Source of the DNA: Methylophilales bacterium BACL14 MAG-120910-bin43
GTDB taxonomy: Bacteria > Pseudomonadota > Gammaproteobacteria > Burkholderiales > Methylophilaceae
Assembly: GCA_905181685.1 (NCBI GenBank)
Contig: CAJIYK010000001.1
Span: 248,001 to 312,000, forward strand
Length of the DNA: 64,000 bases
Direction of reading: 5' to 3'
Positions within the stretch are counted from its first letter, which is position 1; each line of letters starts with the position of its first letter. Below the pieces are notes generated by a model that was given only the letters and a program-made list of their open reading frames with translations, searched no databases and had not been told where the DNA came from. The position numbers were made by a program, and so were the translations under genes. Below are positions 51,664 through 60,906 of this stretch, piece by piece.

Positions 51664-52410
51664 TTATTTATTAGTACCACCTCCATCAACATGAATTATT
51701 TCACCTGTAGTATATGTGGCAGTGGATAAAAGAAAAACAACAGCTTTTGCAATATTTTTTGGTGTACCTTGTTTTTTTAAAAATGTTTGAGATATGAGGT
51801 TTTCTCGATAACCTACTTCAGATTCTTGACCATCTTCAGGCCATAATATTGCACCTGGTGCTACAGCATTCACTCTCACATGGGGAGCTAAATCAACAGC
51901 TAACGATCTTGTGAGGGAGACCAAGCCACTCTTGGCTAGGTTATAAATAATATAATTTTTCTTTGGATTATTTTCATTAGCATCAGTGATATTGACTATT
52001 GATCCTTTTTTTTCTTTTAAAAACTTTGCCGCTGCCTGACATAAAAATAATGGTGCCTTAAGGTTGGTTGAAATTAAATCGTTCCAGTCATCTTCATTGA
52101 GATTATCGATTTGCGTAGGGAAATAGCTTGAAGCATTGTTGATTAAGTAATCAAGCTGCCCAAATCTTTTAATTACATTTGAAATAATTTTTTCATATGA
52201 TTCTGTTTTACATAAATCACCTTGGACAATATCGGTTGAATTACTTCTAATTTTATTGAGCTTGTCTTTTAGATGTAAGGCATCTTCTTTTGAATTTTTA
52301 TAGTGAATCATTACATTAATATTTGATTTGTGTAATTCTTCGCAGATAGATGCCCCGATTCTTTTTGACCCACCGGTGACAAGCGCTATTTTTTTATTAT
52401 TTGTTTTCAA
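51664..52410 (-). CDS. Short-chain dehydrogenase, pteridine reductase type
   Basis: 248 residues with the NAD(P) motif TGGSKRIGASI, NNASSYF, the catalytic Ser region and YNLAKSGLV (Tyr-x-x-x-Lys), ending GEIIHVDGGGTNK. The Thr-Gly-Gly-Ser-Lys-Arg-Ile start marks NADPH-dependent pteridine/dihydrofolate reductases of the FolM/PTR1 kind. It may reduce dihydrofolate or dihydropterin. Divergent from the MidA-like gene, a common pair. The 140 bases between it and topA are AT-rich, and I see nothing definite there. Confidence 0.82.
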   Translation of the reverse strand: MKTNNKKIALVTGGSKRIGASICEELHKSNINVMIHYKNSKEDALHLKDKLNKIRSNSTDIVQGDLCKTESYEKIISNVIKRFGQLDYLINNASSYFPTQIDNLNEDDWNDLISTNLKAPLFLCQAAAKFLKEKKGSIVNITDANENNPKKNYIIYNLAKSGLVSLTRSLAVDLAPHVRVNAVAPGAILWPEDGQESEVGYRENLISQTFLKKQGTPKNIAKAVVFLLSTATYTTGEIIHVDGGGTNK

Positions 52411-52467
52411 ATGGTTTGTTTTAAATTTTTTAGATATTTATACTAAAATTATTATAATCTAGAAGAT

Positions 52468-53622
52468 ATGACGAATTTACCTTCCCTTAGCCAACTTGAA
52501 GAATCAGTCCATGATGCCTTAAATCAGCGGTTAAAAAAAGAAATTATTCAATCAGGTGGCTCAATTTCATTTTCATTATTAATGGATATTGTACTTTACG
52601 ATGAAGAACATGGTTACTACACTGGGTATAAAGAACAGTTTGGAGAGTCTGGTGATTTTATAACAGCTCCCATGATTTCAAATATATTCACAAGATGTTT
52701 TCTGAATTCATTTAAGGAAAATTTTGTTCATCTTCCATCATCAATACTTGAATTAGGAGCGGGCAATGGTCAATTTGCAGTTGATTTACTTATTGCTGCA
52801 GAAAAAAATAATATCGTAATTGATCAATATTTAATTTATGAAATAAGTAATAATTTAGTAAAAAGACAACAAAAGATCATGCAAAAAGAGTTATCGAATG
52901 AATTTTTTTCGAAGGTTGAATGGGTTTCCGAAGTTCCTGAAAAGTTTGAAGGTATTATTTTTGCAAATGAATTTTTGGATGCGTTCCCAACAAATATTTA
53001 TGAAATAAAAAATAAACAAATATTCGAAAGAAAGGTAGGCATTGAAAATAATGAACTGGTCTGGAATAGAGATGATATACCTAACCTTTATCTCGAAAGC
53101 ATAATAGATATTGAAAATTTACCTACGGGATATATTTTTGAATATTCTAAGAATTTAGATGAATGGCTAAAAGATTTTTTTAAAACAATCAAAAAAGCCA
53201 TGATTTTTTTTGTAGATTATGGATTTTGCCAAAATGAATTGTTTCATCAAGATAGAACGGAAGGGACATTGATGTGCCATTACAAGCATCACGCGCATAC
53301 TAATCCATTTGCATTTTTGGGAGCACAGGATATAACTTGGCATATTAATTTTTCACATATCTCAAGTTTGGCGAAAATTGCTGGTTGTACGGTCAGTGGT
53401 TTTGTTTCTCAGGCTAATTTTTTGATAAATGCTGGAGCTTTAGATTTTTTGAGTGAACATGACCCTAATAATATTTCAGATTTTAAGATGCAGACAAATG
53501 CATTCCAAAGACTGACATCACCAGCTGAGATGGGGGATTTAATCAAAGTTATAGGTATCGTAAAGAATACGGATGCAAGCCTTTTTGGATTTAATAAAAA
53601 TGATAGGAAATTTCAACTTTGA
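52468..53622 (+). CDS. SAM-dependent methyltransferase, MidA/NDUFAF7-like (PF02636)
   Basis: 384 residues. GYYTGYKEQFGESGDFITAP, ILELGAGNGQFAVDLL (SAM site), ANEFLDAFPTNIYE and FFVDYGFCQNELFHQDRTEG with GTLMCHYKHH are the signatures of the COG1565 family; its mitochondrial member NDUFAF7 dimethylates an arginine of a complex I subunit. The bacterial substrate is unknown. It overlaps the TTG start of trmB by 4 bases. Confidence 0.88.
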   Translation: MTNLPSLSQLEESVHDALNQRLKKEIIQSGGSISFSLLMDIVLYDEEHGYYTGYKEQFGESGDFITAPMISNIFTRCFLNSFKENFVHLPSSILELGAGNGQFAVDLLIAAEKNNIVIDQYLIYEISNNLVKRQQKIMQKELSNEFFSKVEWVSEVPEKFEGIIFANEFLDAFPTNIYEIKNKQIFERKVGIENNELVWNRDDIPNLYLESIIDIENLPTGYIFEYSKNLDEWLKDFFKTIKKAMIFFVDYGFCQNELFHQDRTEGTLMCHYKHHAHTNPFAFLGAQDITWHINFSHISSLAKIAGCTVSGFVSQANFLINAGALDFLSEHDPNNISDFKMQTNAFQRLTSPAEMGDLIKVIGIVKNTDASLFGFNKNDRKFQL

Positions 53623-54296
53623 CAGATTTAGATAAAAGACCAGTTAGAAGTTATATTCTTCGACAAGGGAGACTCACCAAATACCAGGAAAGTGGAATAA
53701 AGAAATTTGCACCTAAATATACAATCCCTTTTCAAAAAATGCCAATAAATTTTGATCGAGTTTTCTCTAAAAAAAATAAAATAATACTAGAGATTGGTTT
53801 TGGAATGGGTGATACGACATTCAAAATGGCTCAAGAAATGCCAGGTTCAAATTTTTTAGCTGTTGAGGTTCATTCGCCTGGTGTTGGAAGTCTTTTGAAT
53901 AAAATTAATCTTAGCCAACTTGAAAATTTAAAGATTATTCAGCATGATGCCATTGAGGTCATGAATGAAATGATTCCTGATAAATCATTAGACGGAATCC
54001 ATATTTTTTTCCCTGATCCTTGGCCAAAGAAAAAGCATCATAAACGAAGATTATTAAAAAATTCTTTTTTAAAGCTTATGGAGCTTAAGCTTAGCCAATC
54101 TGGTTACATTCATATAGCTACTGACTGGGAAGCATATGCTCTAGAAATTATTACCTTAGTTGAGGAGAATAAATTTTTTAAAATATCCAAAAGAGATTTT
54201 AATGAGAAGCCTCAATCAAGGCCTTTGACTAAATATGAAAATAGGGGTTTAAGGCTAGGGCATCAAGTCTGGGATATTTTTATCACTTTACGATAA
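53619..54296 (+). CDS. trmB: tRNA (guanine-N7)-methyltransferase TrmB
   Basis: 225 residues from the TTG at 53619, which overlaps the previous stop. SAM motif LEIGFGMGDT, AVEVHSPGVGSLL and IFFPDPWPKKKHHKRRL (the conserved PDPWPKxxHxKRR) identify TrmB, which makes m7G46 in the variable loop of tRNAs. The ending SRPLTKYENRGLRLGHQVWD is typical. Convergent with engB, overlapping 9 bases. Confidence 0.95.
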   Translation: MTDLDKRPVRSYILRQGRLTKYQESGIKKFAPKYTIPFQKMPINFDRVFSKKNKIILEIGFGMGDTTFKMAQEMPGSNFLAVEVHSPGVGSLLNKINLSQLENLKIIQHDAIEVMNEMIPDKSLDGIHIFFPDPWPKKKHHKRRLLKNSFLKLMELKLSQSGYIHIATDWEAYALEIITLVEENKFFKISKRDFNEKPQSRPLTKYENRGLRLGHQVWDIFITLR

Positions 54297-54893
54297 CCAC
54301 GCTTCTATTTTTTGTGTGGCTTCTTCAACTCCCTGTTTTTTTAAGCTTGAAAATAACTGGGCTGAACATTGTGTTTTGTGCACCTCACCCCATCTAGCAT
54401 TCAACTCCTGTTGAATTTTTTTAAGTGTTCTTAATGACTTATCTTTTGAAATTTTGTCACTCTTTGTTAGTAAAATATGGATAGGTTTTTTTTGCGGCGC
54501 AAACCAATCTAGCATCTGCGTATCAAGCTCTGTTAGCTCCCTTCTTATATCAACCACAATAATAAGACCAATCAAGCTTTTACGTTCCTTAAGATATTTT
54601 GGTAATAGTTTTCTCCAATGATCTTTCATTGGTTTAGGGACTTTTGCAAAGCCATAACCTGGTAAATCAACTAAAGATTGCATGTCCTGAATTTTAAAAA
54701 AATTTATGAGTTGAGTCCTACCAGGCTGTTTACTGACATAAGCTAGTCGCGTTTTATTGGTAAGTGAGTTAATTGCACTTGATTTGCCTGCATTCGATCG
54801 GCCTGCGAAAGCAATCTCTTTCCCAATATCTACCGGCAGTTCTTCAAAGTGATTTGTAGAAATGATAAAAGAAACATTTTGTAGAAAAGACAT
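54288..54893 (-). CDS. engB: Ribosome biogenesis GTPase EngB (YsxC)
   Basis: 201 residues with G1 GRSNAGKSSAIN, G2 region KTRLAYVSKQPGRTQLIN, G3 DLPGYG, G4 LLTKSDK and the following SAQL. EngB is needed for late 50S assembly. It is divergent from the cytochrome c4 gene and shares its spacer, so the FNR-type site at 54908-54921 lies just 15 bases ahead of its start codon. Confidence 0.95.
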   Translation of the reverse strand: MSFLQNVSFIISTNHFEELPVDIGKEIAFAGRSNAGKSSAINSLTNKTRLAYVSKQPGRTQLINFFKIQDMQSLVDLPGYGFAKVPKPMKDHWRKLLPKYLKERKSLIGLIIVVDIRRELTELDTQMLDWFAPQKKPIHILLTKSDKISKDKSLRTLKKIQQELNARWGEVHKTQCSAQLFSSLKKQGVEEATQKIEAWLS

Positions 54894-54907
54894 TTCGCAA
54901 TTTTAAC

Positions 54908-54946
54908 TTGATTTAGATCAATTCGTCTGGAACATTTGTATATAAT
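54908..54946 (+). promoter_or_regulatory. FNR/ANR-type site and -10 box for cytochrome c4
   Basis: TTGAT-TTAG-ATCAA at 54908-54921 is a perfect match to the FNR/ANR consensus TTGATnnnnATCAA. TATAAT lies at 54941-54946. With a start near 54954-54956 the site is centred at about -40 to -41, the class II activator position. No good -35 is present, as is usual for FNR-dependent promoters. It would switch on the cytochrome c4-ResB-CcsA genes at low oxygen. By a rough base-composition estimate such a site would occur by chance about 0.3 times in the window, so position is the main support. Confidence 0.55.
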
Positions 54947-54986
54947 ATGTTGTCTTTAATAAAATTAATTTAAATTTAAGGTAAAT

Positions 54987-55616
54987 ATGTTCTTGAATAA
55001 ATACATTTTCTTACTATTTTTTATATTTTTTAACTCTGTTTCATTTGCTGAAAGTGCTCTTGATAACCAGCAACTTTCAAAAACCAAAGAATTAGTAAAA
55101 AATGTCTGCATGGCATGCCATGGCATGGATGGGAATAGCCTTAACGGGAAAATTGCCCCAAAAATTGCTGCCCAAAATGCTCAATATTTAACGACACAAC
55201 TTAATAAGTTTAAAGATGGCATAAGAAAAAATGCCCTTATGCAGGGCATAGCCGCAAGTCTATCTGCTGAAGACATGGATAATTTAGGTATTTATTTCTC
55301 CGAACAAAAACTTCAATTATCAGCTGCAACCTCTAACGGTGTTGGCTCCAAGGGGGAAAAGATTTTTCGAGCAGGAATTAAGGATTCAGGGGTCCCCGCC
55401 TGTGCAAGCTGTCACGGCCCTGCAGGGCATGGAGTACCTGATCTTTATCCCAGACTTAATGCTCAGCATTCAGACTATATATTGAGTCAATTAAATCGCT
55501 TCAGAGTTTTAGAAGATCAGCCTGGAACAGCATCAGCACCCATGAGAGCAATTTCAGTGAGACTTACTGAAGAAGAAATGAAGGCTGTTGCTGACTATAT
55601 TCAAGGATTACAATAA
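54987..55616 (+). CDS. Cytochrome c4, dihaem
   Basis: 209 residues: signal peptide (LLFFIFFNSVSFA), then two cytochrome c domains with haem sites CMACH (Cys41, Cys44, His45) and CASCH (Cys139, Cys142, His143). The repeats ITTQLNKFKDG-like (TTQLNKFKDGIR and SQLNRFRVLED) are typical of c4. It carries electrons in the periplasm toward a cbb3- or other oxidase or a bc1 partner. The next genes make haem lyase, a common betaproteobacterial order. Confidence 0.93.
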   Translation: MFLNKYIFLLFFIFFNSVSFAESALDNQQLSKTKELVKNVCMACHGMDGNSLNGKIAPKIAAQNAQYLTTQLNKFKDGIRKNALMQGIAASLSAEDMDNLGIYFSEQKLQLSAATSNGVGSKGEKIFRAGIKDSGVPACASCHGPAGHGVPDLYPRLNAQHSDYILSQLNRFRVLEDQPGTASAPMRAISVRLTEEEMKAVADYIQGLQ

Positions 55617-55693
55617 TCTAAAAAGTGAACTATCGTCCGCTAATCAATCTCTTATAAATACATATTTCCTAATAAAAAATTAAGATTTTAAAT

Positions 55694-57640
55694 TTGGCTC
55701 AATCAAGAAAAAATTTCCACACTTTCATTCACCTACTTAGCACAATGCGCTTTGCAATCACTATGCTTTGTTTCATAGGTATTGCATCAGTGATAGGGAC
55801 TATCCTCAAACAAAACGAGCCCTACGAGAATTACATTATTAAATTTGGACAGTTTTGGTTCGAATTTTTTGAAGCCATGGGCTTATATAATGTATACCAA
55901 GCATTCTGGTTTTTATTAATACTCATTTTTTTAATTATCTCTACCTCATTCTGTGTATCGAGAAACTCACCAAAAATATTAAAGGAGTATAAAAAATTCC
56001 AACTGAATGCTCGCGAAAGATCTTTAAAATCCTTTAAACACAGTTATGAAATTCCTGTTAAGAAATTTAGCACTAGTAAATTAGAAAAATTACTTACTGA
56101 AAATAAATTTAGGTTGAAGAAACAAACAAATAAAAACGGAGACTTAATTATTTCTGCTAAGAAGGGAGACCTTCAAAAATTAGGATACATTTTTACCCAT
56201 CTGGCAATTATTATCATTAGTATTGGTGGTCTAATGGATGGCAATCTTGTTTTAAAGATGCAGGAGTTGTCAGGTTCAAAACAAATTATATATGAAGATT
56301 TGGCTTTAAATGATGTACCTGAAACTGGCAAATTAACAAATTCAAATTTTTCATATCGAGCTCAAATGTTACTCAGAGAAGGAGAAAAACAGAGCGTAGC
56401 AGTTTTGAAGGCAAAAGAAGGTTATTTCATTCAAGACCTACCTTTTATTGTAGGGTTGAATGACTTTAGGATTGAACATTACAGTACAGGGCAGCCGAAA
56501 TCTTTTGAGAGCGACTTAATCGTTGAAGATAAAGAGACTGGCGAGTTAATAAAAAAAACAATTAACGTTAATTCCCCATTAACTTTTAATGGGATAACAA
56601 TCTATCAATCATCATTTGAGGACGGCGGGACGGAATTATCGCTTGATGTCTGGAATCTCCATTCAGCAGAAGAGACGTCAAAAATGGAAAGCATTATTTT
56701 TAAAAAAAATGAGTTGGTAGTTAACAATCAAAACTATTTCTTTGAATTTAATGACTTTCGAAAATTTAATATTTTAGATATTGAAATTGGTAATGAGAAA
56801 AAACCCACAAATGTAGGCCCTAGCTTTATATATAAAGTTAGGAATGAGTCTGGTCAGGCAAAAGAATATCAAACTTATCAATATCCTATGATAATTGATA
56901 ATTCTTCTTACTTCGTCAGTGGAATGAGAAAAACACCTCAAGAAGACTACCAATACTTAAAGTTACCCGCCGATGCAAATGGTGAGATCAATGGTTTTAT
57001 GATTTTCAGAGAGCTTCTTCACTCGCCTCAAATTTTAAATAACGCAATTAAGAGAGTTGTAGCGCAATCTTTCCCTGAGGGTGGAGAGAAAAGCCAAATT
57101 TATTTTGAGGGGGTTGATAGGGTTTTGTCTGGATTTATCGAAGGGGGGTATAGTCAGATTGCAGAATCTATTGACACAACATTACCGATTGAAGATCAAG
57201 AGAGAATTGCCAATAGTTATATAAAAATTATATTTTTAGTAGGAAAAGAGCTTATCACTATCTATGAATTAAATAACATTGAGGCTGATAATTTTTTATT
57301 CGAGAGTAACCATAAATTTGTTCAAGAATCATTAACTGGATTTAATGACAGTTTTTTTTATGGGCTACCCATATTTCTTGAATTAAAAAATTATGTTCAT
57401 GTCCAATCAAGTGGTTTGCAATTAACTAAATCACCTGGACAGTTTTGGGTTTATTTGGGGTCGATTCTTTTGGTGCTTGGGATATTTTGTATGATTTACA
57501 TCCAAGAAGTAAGGTTGTGGATTTTGAAGAAAAAAGATAATAAAGATATTTTATTGGCGCTAACTACTAATCGACATAGGCTTGAGTTTGACCAATTTGC
57601 CCTTAAAATTAGCCAACTTATGAAAAAAACTTTTAACTAA
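55694..57640 (+). CDS. resB: Cytochrome c biogenesis protein ResB (Ccs1)
   Basis: 648 residues starting at TTG 55694. Two N-terminal TMs (STMRFAITMLCFIGIASVIGT; AFWFLLILIFLIISTSFCVS), a third (YIFTHLAIIIISIGGLMDG), a large periplasmic domain with ITIYQSSFEDGGTELSL, and a C-terminal TM (PGQFWVYLGSILLVLGIFCM). His in FTHLA binds haem. ResB and CcsA form the system II haem lyase that attaches haem to cytochrome c. It is 77 bases after cytochrome c4. Confidence 0.93.
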   Translation: MAQSRKNFHTFIHLLSTMRFAITMLCFIGIASVIGTILKQNEPYENYIIKFGQFWFEFFEAMGLYNVYQAFWFLLILIFLIISTSFCVSRNSPKILKEYKKFQLNARERSLKSFKHSYEIPVKKFSTSKLEKLLTENKFRLKKQTNKNGDLIISAKKGDLQKLGYIFTHLAIIIISIGGLMDGNLVLKMQELSGSKQIIYEDLALNDVPETGKLTNSNFSYRAQMLLREGEKQSVAVLKAKEGYFIQDLPFIVGLNDFRIEHYSTGQPKSFESDLIVEDKETGELIKKTINVNSPLTFNGITIYQSSFEDGGTELSLDVWNLHSAEETSKMESIIFKKNELVVNNQNYFFEFNDFRKFNILDIEIGNEKKPTNVGPSFIYKVRNESGQAKEYQTYQYPMIIDNSSYFVSGMRKTPQEDYQYLKLPADANGEINGFMIFRELLHSPQILNNAIKRVVAQSFPEGGEKSQIYFEGVDRVLSGFIEGGYSQIAESIDTTLPIEDQERIANSYIKIIFLVGKELITIYELNNIEADNFLFESNHKFVQESLTGFNDSFFYGLPIFLELKNYVHVQSSGLQLTKSPGQFWVYLGSILLVLGIFCMIYIQEVRLWILKKKDNKDILLALTTNRHRLEFDQFALKISQLMKKTFN

Positions 57641-57652
57641 TGGAAACAAAAT

Positions 57653-58759
57653 ATGATCTTTAAAAAAATATTTAATTACTTATTTATTGTTTCTATGTTG
57701 ATGCTTCCTGCCTTAGGCCTGTTTAAATTTCATCAATATATGGATTATTACGAAATGTTTATCCTTGTTGGAACAGGCTTAACATTTATTTGGATGAGTA
57801 ACTATTGGCAAAGCTTTAAATATCTAGTTACATCCGTTCTGGCTCTTAGCTTTATCTCAATATTTTTGTACGAGGGGAACCTATTATCAGGCGAGGAACA
57901 ATTTATACTTAAATACTTCTTATCGAGTCAATCTGCAATCATGTGGATGTGCTCCTTATACCCCCTGAGCCTTTTAATGTATTGGTTTTACTTATTAAAA
58001 AAACAAGCCTTTTTTGGAAATTTTGCTTCCCAATTGACATGGATTGCTACGGCAATGGGTTTTATAGGATTGCTGGTAAGGTGGTTTGAGTCCTATTTAA
58101 TTAGCATTGATGTTGGCCATATACCCATCAGTAATTTGTATGAAGTTTTTGTTTTATTCTGTTTGATTACGGCGTTATTGCACCTTTATTATGAAGAAAA
58201 AATGAATCGAAAAGAACTAGGTGCTTTCGTGCTTATAATTATTACCGTCGCAGTAGGATTTATATTGTGGTACACCTTTTCAAAAGGGGCCGATGCAATT
58301 CAACCTTTAGTGCCTGCACTTCAATCATATTGGATGAAAATACATGTGCCAGCAAATTTTATCGGCTACGGAGCTTTTGCTATTGCGGCTATGATTTCTA
58401 TCGCTTATTTATTAGCTGACAAAGGCATACTGAGGTCTAGACTACCCAGCTTAATTATCCTAGATGACTTGACTTACAAAGCAATTGCGATAGGTTTTAT
58501 ATTTTTTACAATTGCTACTATTTTAGGGGCTGTCTGGGCAGCAGAAGCATGGGGTGGTTATTGGTCTTGGGATCCTAAAGAAACTTGGGCGCTTATTGTT
58601 TGGCTTAATTATGCAGGTTGGCTTCATTTGAGATTAGTCAAAGGTCTGAGAGGTCCGATGTTGGCATGGTGGTCAGTTATTGGCCTAGTAATTACAACCT
58701 TTGCATTTTTAGGAGTTAATCTTTTTCTTTCAGGCCTTCATTCTTACGGCGAACTTTAA
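57653..58759 (+). CDS. ccsA: Cytochrome c biogenesis haem lyase subunit CcsA
   Basis: 368 residues, about 9 TMs, with the haem-binding WWD domain (WGGYWSWDPKETWALIVWLNYAGWLHL) near residue 300 and the conserved His in GHIPISNLYE, and in HVPANFIGY. Together with ResB it exports haem and ligates it to CxxCH. It begins 12 bases after resB and ends the cytochrome unit. 65 bases separate it from mlaF. Confidence 0.93.
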   Translation: MIFKKIFNYLFIVSMLMLPALGLFKFHQYMDYYEMFILVGTGLTFIWMSNYWQSFKYLVTSVLALSFISIFLYEGNLLSGEEQFILKYFLSSQSAIMWMCSLYPLSLLMYWFYLLKKQAFFGNFASQLTWIATAMGFIGLLVRWFESYLISIDVGHIPISNLYEVFVLFCLITALLHLYYEEKMNRKELGAFVLIIITVAVGFILWYTFSKGADAIQPLVPALQSYWMKIHVPANFIGYGAFAIAAMISIAYLLADKGILRSRLPSLIILDDLTYKAIAIGFIFFTIATILGAVWAAEAWGGYWSWDPKETWALIVWLNYAGWLHLRLVKGLRGPMLAWWSVIGLVITTFAFLGVNLFLSGLHSYGEL

Positions 58760-58800
58760 AGTTGCAATGAGCTTTATTCTAAAGTACGATTGCTTTTAAA

Positions 58801-58806
58801 TATAAT
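58801..58806 (+). promoter_or_regulatory. Possible -10 box of the mla operon
   Basis: TATAAT at 58801-58806 lies in the 65-base gap between ccsA and mlaF. A start near 58813 would leave only about 12 bases before the mlaF ATG, with no clear Shine-Dalgarno. No acceptable -35 is seen. It may be chance in AT-rich DNA. Confidence 0.3.
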
Positions 58807-58824
58807 CAAAGCACACACGTACAA

Positions 58825-59619
58825 ATGGACGAAAACTTAATATCTATAAATAAACTATCATTTGGTTATGGTAAAGAGCTTCTCCACAAAGATATTAATA
58901 TGCAATTTAATAGAGGAAAGGTTTCTGCAATCATGGGGGGAAGTGGTTGTGGTAAAACAACTATCCTTCGACTTATAGGTGGTCAATTAAAGCCAAACTC
59001 AGGCAATGTCAATGTTGATGGCAAAGTAGTCCACGAACAAGGTCGAGAAGGACTTCGCAATATTAGAAGGAAAATGGGCATGTTATTCCAGCACGGTGCC
59101 TTATTTACCGATTTATCTGTTTATGAAAATGTGGCCTTTCCAATGCGTGAACACACTGACTTACCGGAAAATGTAATCAAAGATCTTGTGTTGTTGAAAT
59201 TGAATGCAGTTGGTTTAAGAGGCGCACACAAAAAAATGCCTGCTGAGTTGTCTGGAGGAATGGCAAGAAGAGTAGCATTGGCGAGGGCTATTTCCCTTGA
59301 CCCAGATATTATAATGTACGATGAACCATTTGCAGGGTTAGACCCAATATCAATGGCCGTAATTTGTGATTTAATAAGATCATTGAATGATGCATTAGGA
59401 GCAACGTCAATTATAGTTACTCATGATGTTGCCGAAACTTTTTCATTCGCAGACTATATATATTTCTTGGCTGACGGTGGGGTAGCGGCAGAAGGATCTC
59501 CAAAACAATTATTGGCATCTAAATTGCCATTTGTTAAACAATTTATTCACTCAGAAAAAGATGGACCTGTTCCTTTTCATGCCGAAGCCCCAAGCTATCA
59601 ATCGGATCTCGCACTTTAA
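58825..59619 (+). CDS. mlaF: Lipid-asymmetry ABC transporter ATPase MlaF
   Basis: 264-residue ABC ATPase: Walker A MGGSGCGKTTILRLIGG, signature LSGGMARRVALARAI, Walker B IIMYDEPFAGLDP and H-loop VTHDV. The ALSGGMARR form is typical of the Mla/Mce family. It drives phospholipid movement between inner membrane and MlaC. Starts the mlaFEDCB run, 3 bases ahead of mlaE. Confidence 0.94.
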   Translation: MDENLISINKLSFGYGKELLHKDINMQFNRGKVSAIMGGSGCGKTTILRLIGGQLKPNSGNVNVDGKVVHEQGREGLRNIRRKMGMLFQHGALFTDLSVYENVAFPMREHTDLPENVIKDLVLLKLNAVGLRGAHKKMPAELSGGMARRVALARAISLDPDIIMYDEPFAGLDPISMAVICDLIRSLNDALGATSIIVTHDVAETFSFADYIYFLADGGVAAEGSPKQLLASKLPFVKQFIHSEKDGPVPFHAEAPSYQSDLAL

Positions 59620-59621
59620 AA

Positions 59622-60407
59622 ATGAATAACATATTAAATTTTTTTGAAAAGTTAGGCGCATCAGCTAGAAGCTCTCTATCAGGCTTAGGATCATGTGCAA
59701 GACTTTTCTTTTTAACAATCATTTATTCATCTGATAGCTTTAAAAGATTCAATTTAACGATCAAAGAGATATATTTCACCGGTGTTCTTTCGCTAGTTAT
59801 TATTATCGTGTCTGCATTTTTTGTGGGAATGGTACTTGGCCTTCAAGGCTATTACACACTTGAAAAATACGGCTCATCTGAAGCTATTGGTGTTTTAGTT
59901 GCCTTAGCTCTGGTCAGAGAATTAGGGCCTGTAGTAACAGCATTGCTTTTTGCAGGTAGAGCTGGGACCGCTATCACAGCTGAAATAGGATTAATGAAAA
60001 CAACAGAGCAGCTATCAGCAATGGAAATGATGGCAGTTAGTCCCGTTGCTAGGATTGTAGCGCCAAGATTTTGGGCAGGGATGATAAGTATGCCAATTTT
60101 AGCCACTATATTTTCAATGGTTGGTATTTTAGGAGGCTACTTTATTGCTGTTTTAATTATTGGAGTCGATGATGGTGCATTTTGGTCACAAATGCAGGCA
60201 AATGTTGACTTTCATAATGATATAGTTGATGGGGCGATCAAAAGTATTGTTTTTGGCTTTACTTGTACATTAATTGCCTTATACCAAGGACTCGTTGCAC
60301 CTCCTACAGCTGAGGGTGTCAGTAGAGCAACGACAAAAACTGTAGTAATTTCATCACTCAGTGTATTAGGACTCGATTTTGTATTAACGTCATTTATGTT
60401 TGTTTAA
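59622..60407 (+). CDS. mlaE: Mla permease MlaE
   Basis: 261 residues of the MlaE/YrbE family: about 5 TMs and the family block LRELGPVVTALLFAGRAGTAITAEIG, then MKTTEQLSAMEMMAVSPVARIVAPRFWA. With MlaF, MlaB and MlaD it forms the inner-membrane phospholipid transport complex. No frame problem. Confidence 0.95.
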   Translation: MNNILNFFEKLGASARSSLSGLGSCARLFFLTIIYSSDSFKRFNLTIKEIYFTGVLSLVIIIVSAFFVGMVLGLQGYYTLEKYGSSEAIGVLVALALVRELGPVVTALLFAGRAGTAITAEIGLMKTTEQLSAMEMMAVSPVARIVAPRFWAGMISMPILATIFSMVGILGGYFIAVLIIGVDDGAFWSQMQANVDFHNDIVDGAIKSIVFGFTCTLIALYQGLVAPPTAEGVSRATTKTVVISSLSVLGLDFVLTSFMFV

Positions 60408-60427
60408 AACTATGGGAAAATAGAGAT

Positions 60428-60904
60428 ATGGAAAGAGTAAAATTAGATATTTGGGTTGGAATTTTTGTTGCATTAGGAATAATTGCAATGTTTTATATGG
60501 CAACACGTGTTGGAAATTTAACTTCTAACGACGTAAAAGAAACATATGAAGTAAAAGCCTACTTTGAAAATATTGGCGGCTTAAAGCCAAGAGCAGCTGT
60601 AAAAGCATCAGGAGTTGTAGTTGGTCGGATTGGTTCTATTGTTTTCGACCCCGAAGCTTTCCATGCAGTGGTTAAAATTAATATTGATGAACGATATTCA
60701 TTTCCAACAGATACCTTTGCCAACATTTATACTGCAGGTTTATTGGGTGAACAATACTTATCTTTGGAAGCGGGAGGGGATGAGGTTAATTTGAAGGCTG
60801 GGGATTTAATTGTTCATACACAAGATGCAGTAGTTTTAGAAAAATTAATCAGCCAATTTTTATATAATAGTGCTGGTGAAGATGACGATAAGGATAAGGA
60901 TTAA
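60428..60904 (+). CDS. mlaD: Mla substrate-binding MCE protein MlaD
   Basis: 158 residues: one N-terminal TM anchor (IWVGIFVALGIIAMFYMAT), then a single MCE domain (YEVKAYFENIGGLKPRAAVKASGVVVGRI; TAGLLGEQYLSLEAG), ending in an acidic DDDKDKD tail. Forms the hexameric ring in the periplasm that passes lipids to MlaC. Confidence 0.94.
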   Translation: MERVKLDIWVGIFVALGIIAMFYMATRVGNLTSNDVKETYEVKAYFENIGGLKPRAAVKASGVVVGRIGSIVFDPEAFHAVVKINIDERYSFPTDTFANIYTAGLLGEQYLSLEAGGDEVNLKAGDLIVHTQDAVVLEKLISQFLYNSAGEDDDKDKD

Positions 60905-60906
60905 AT

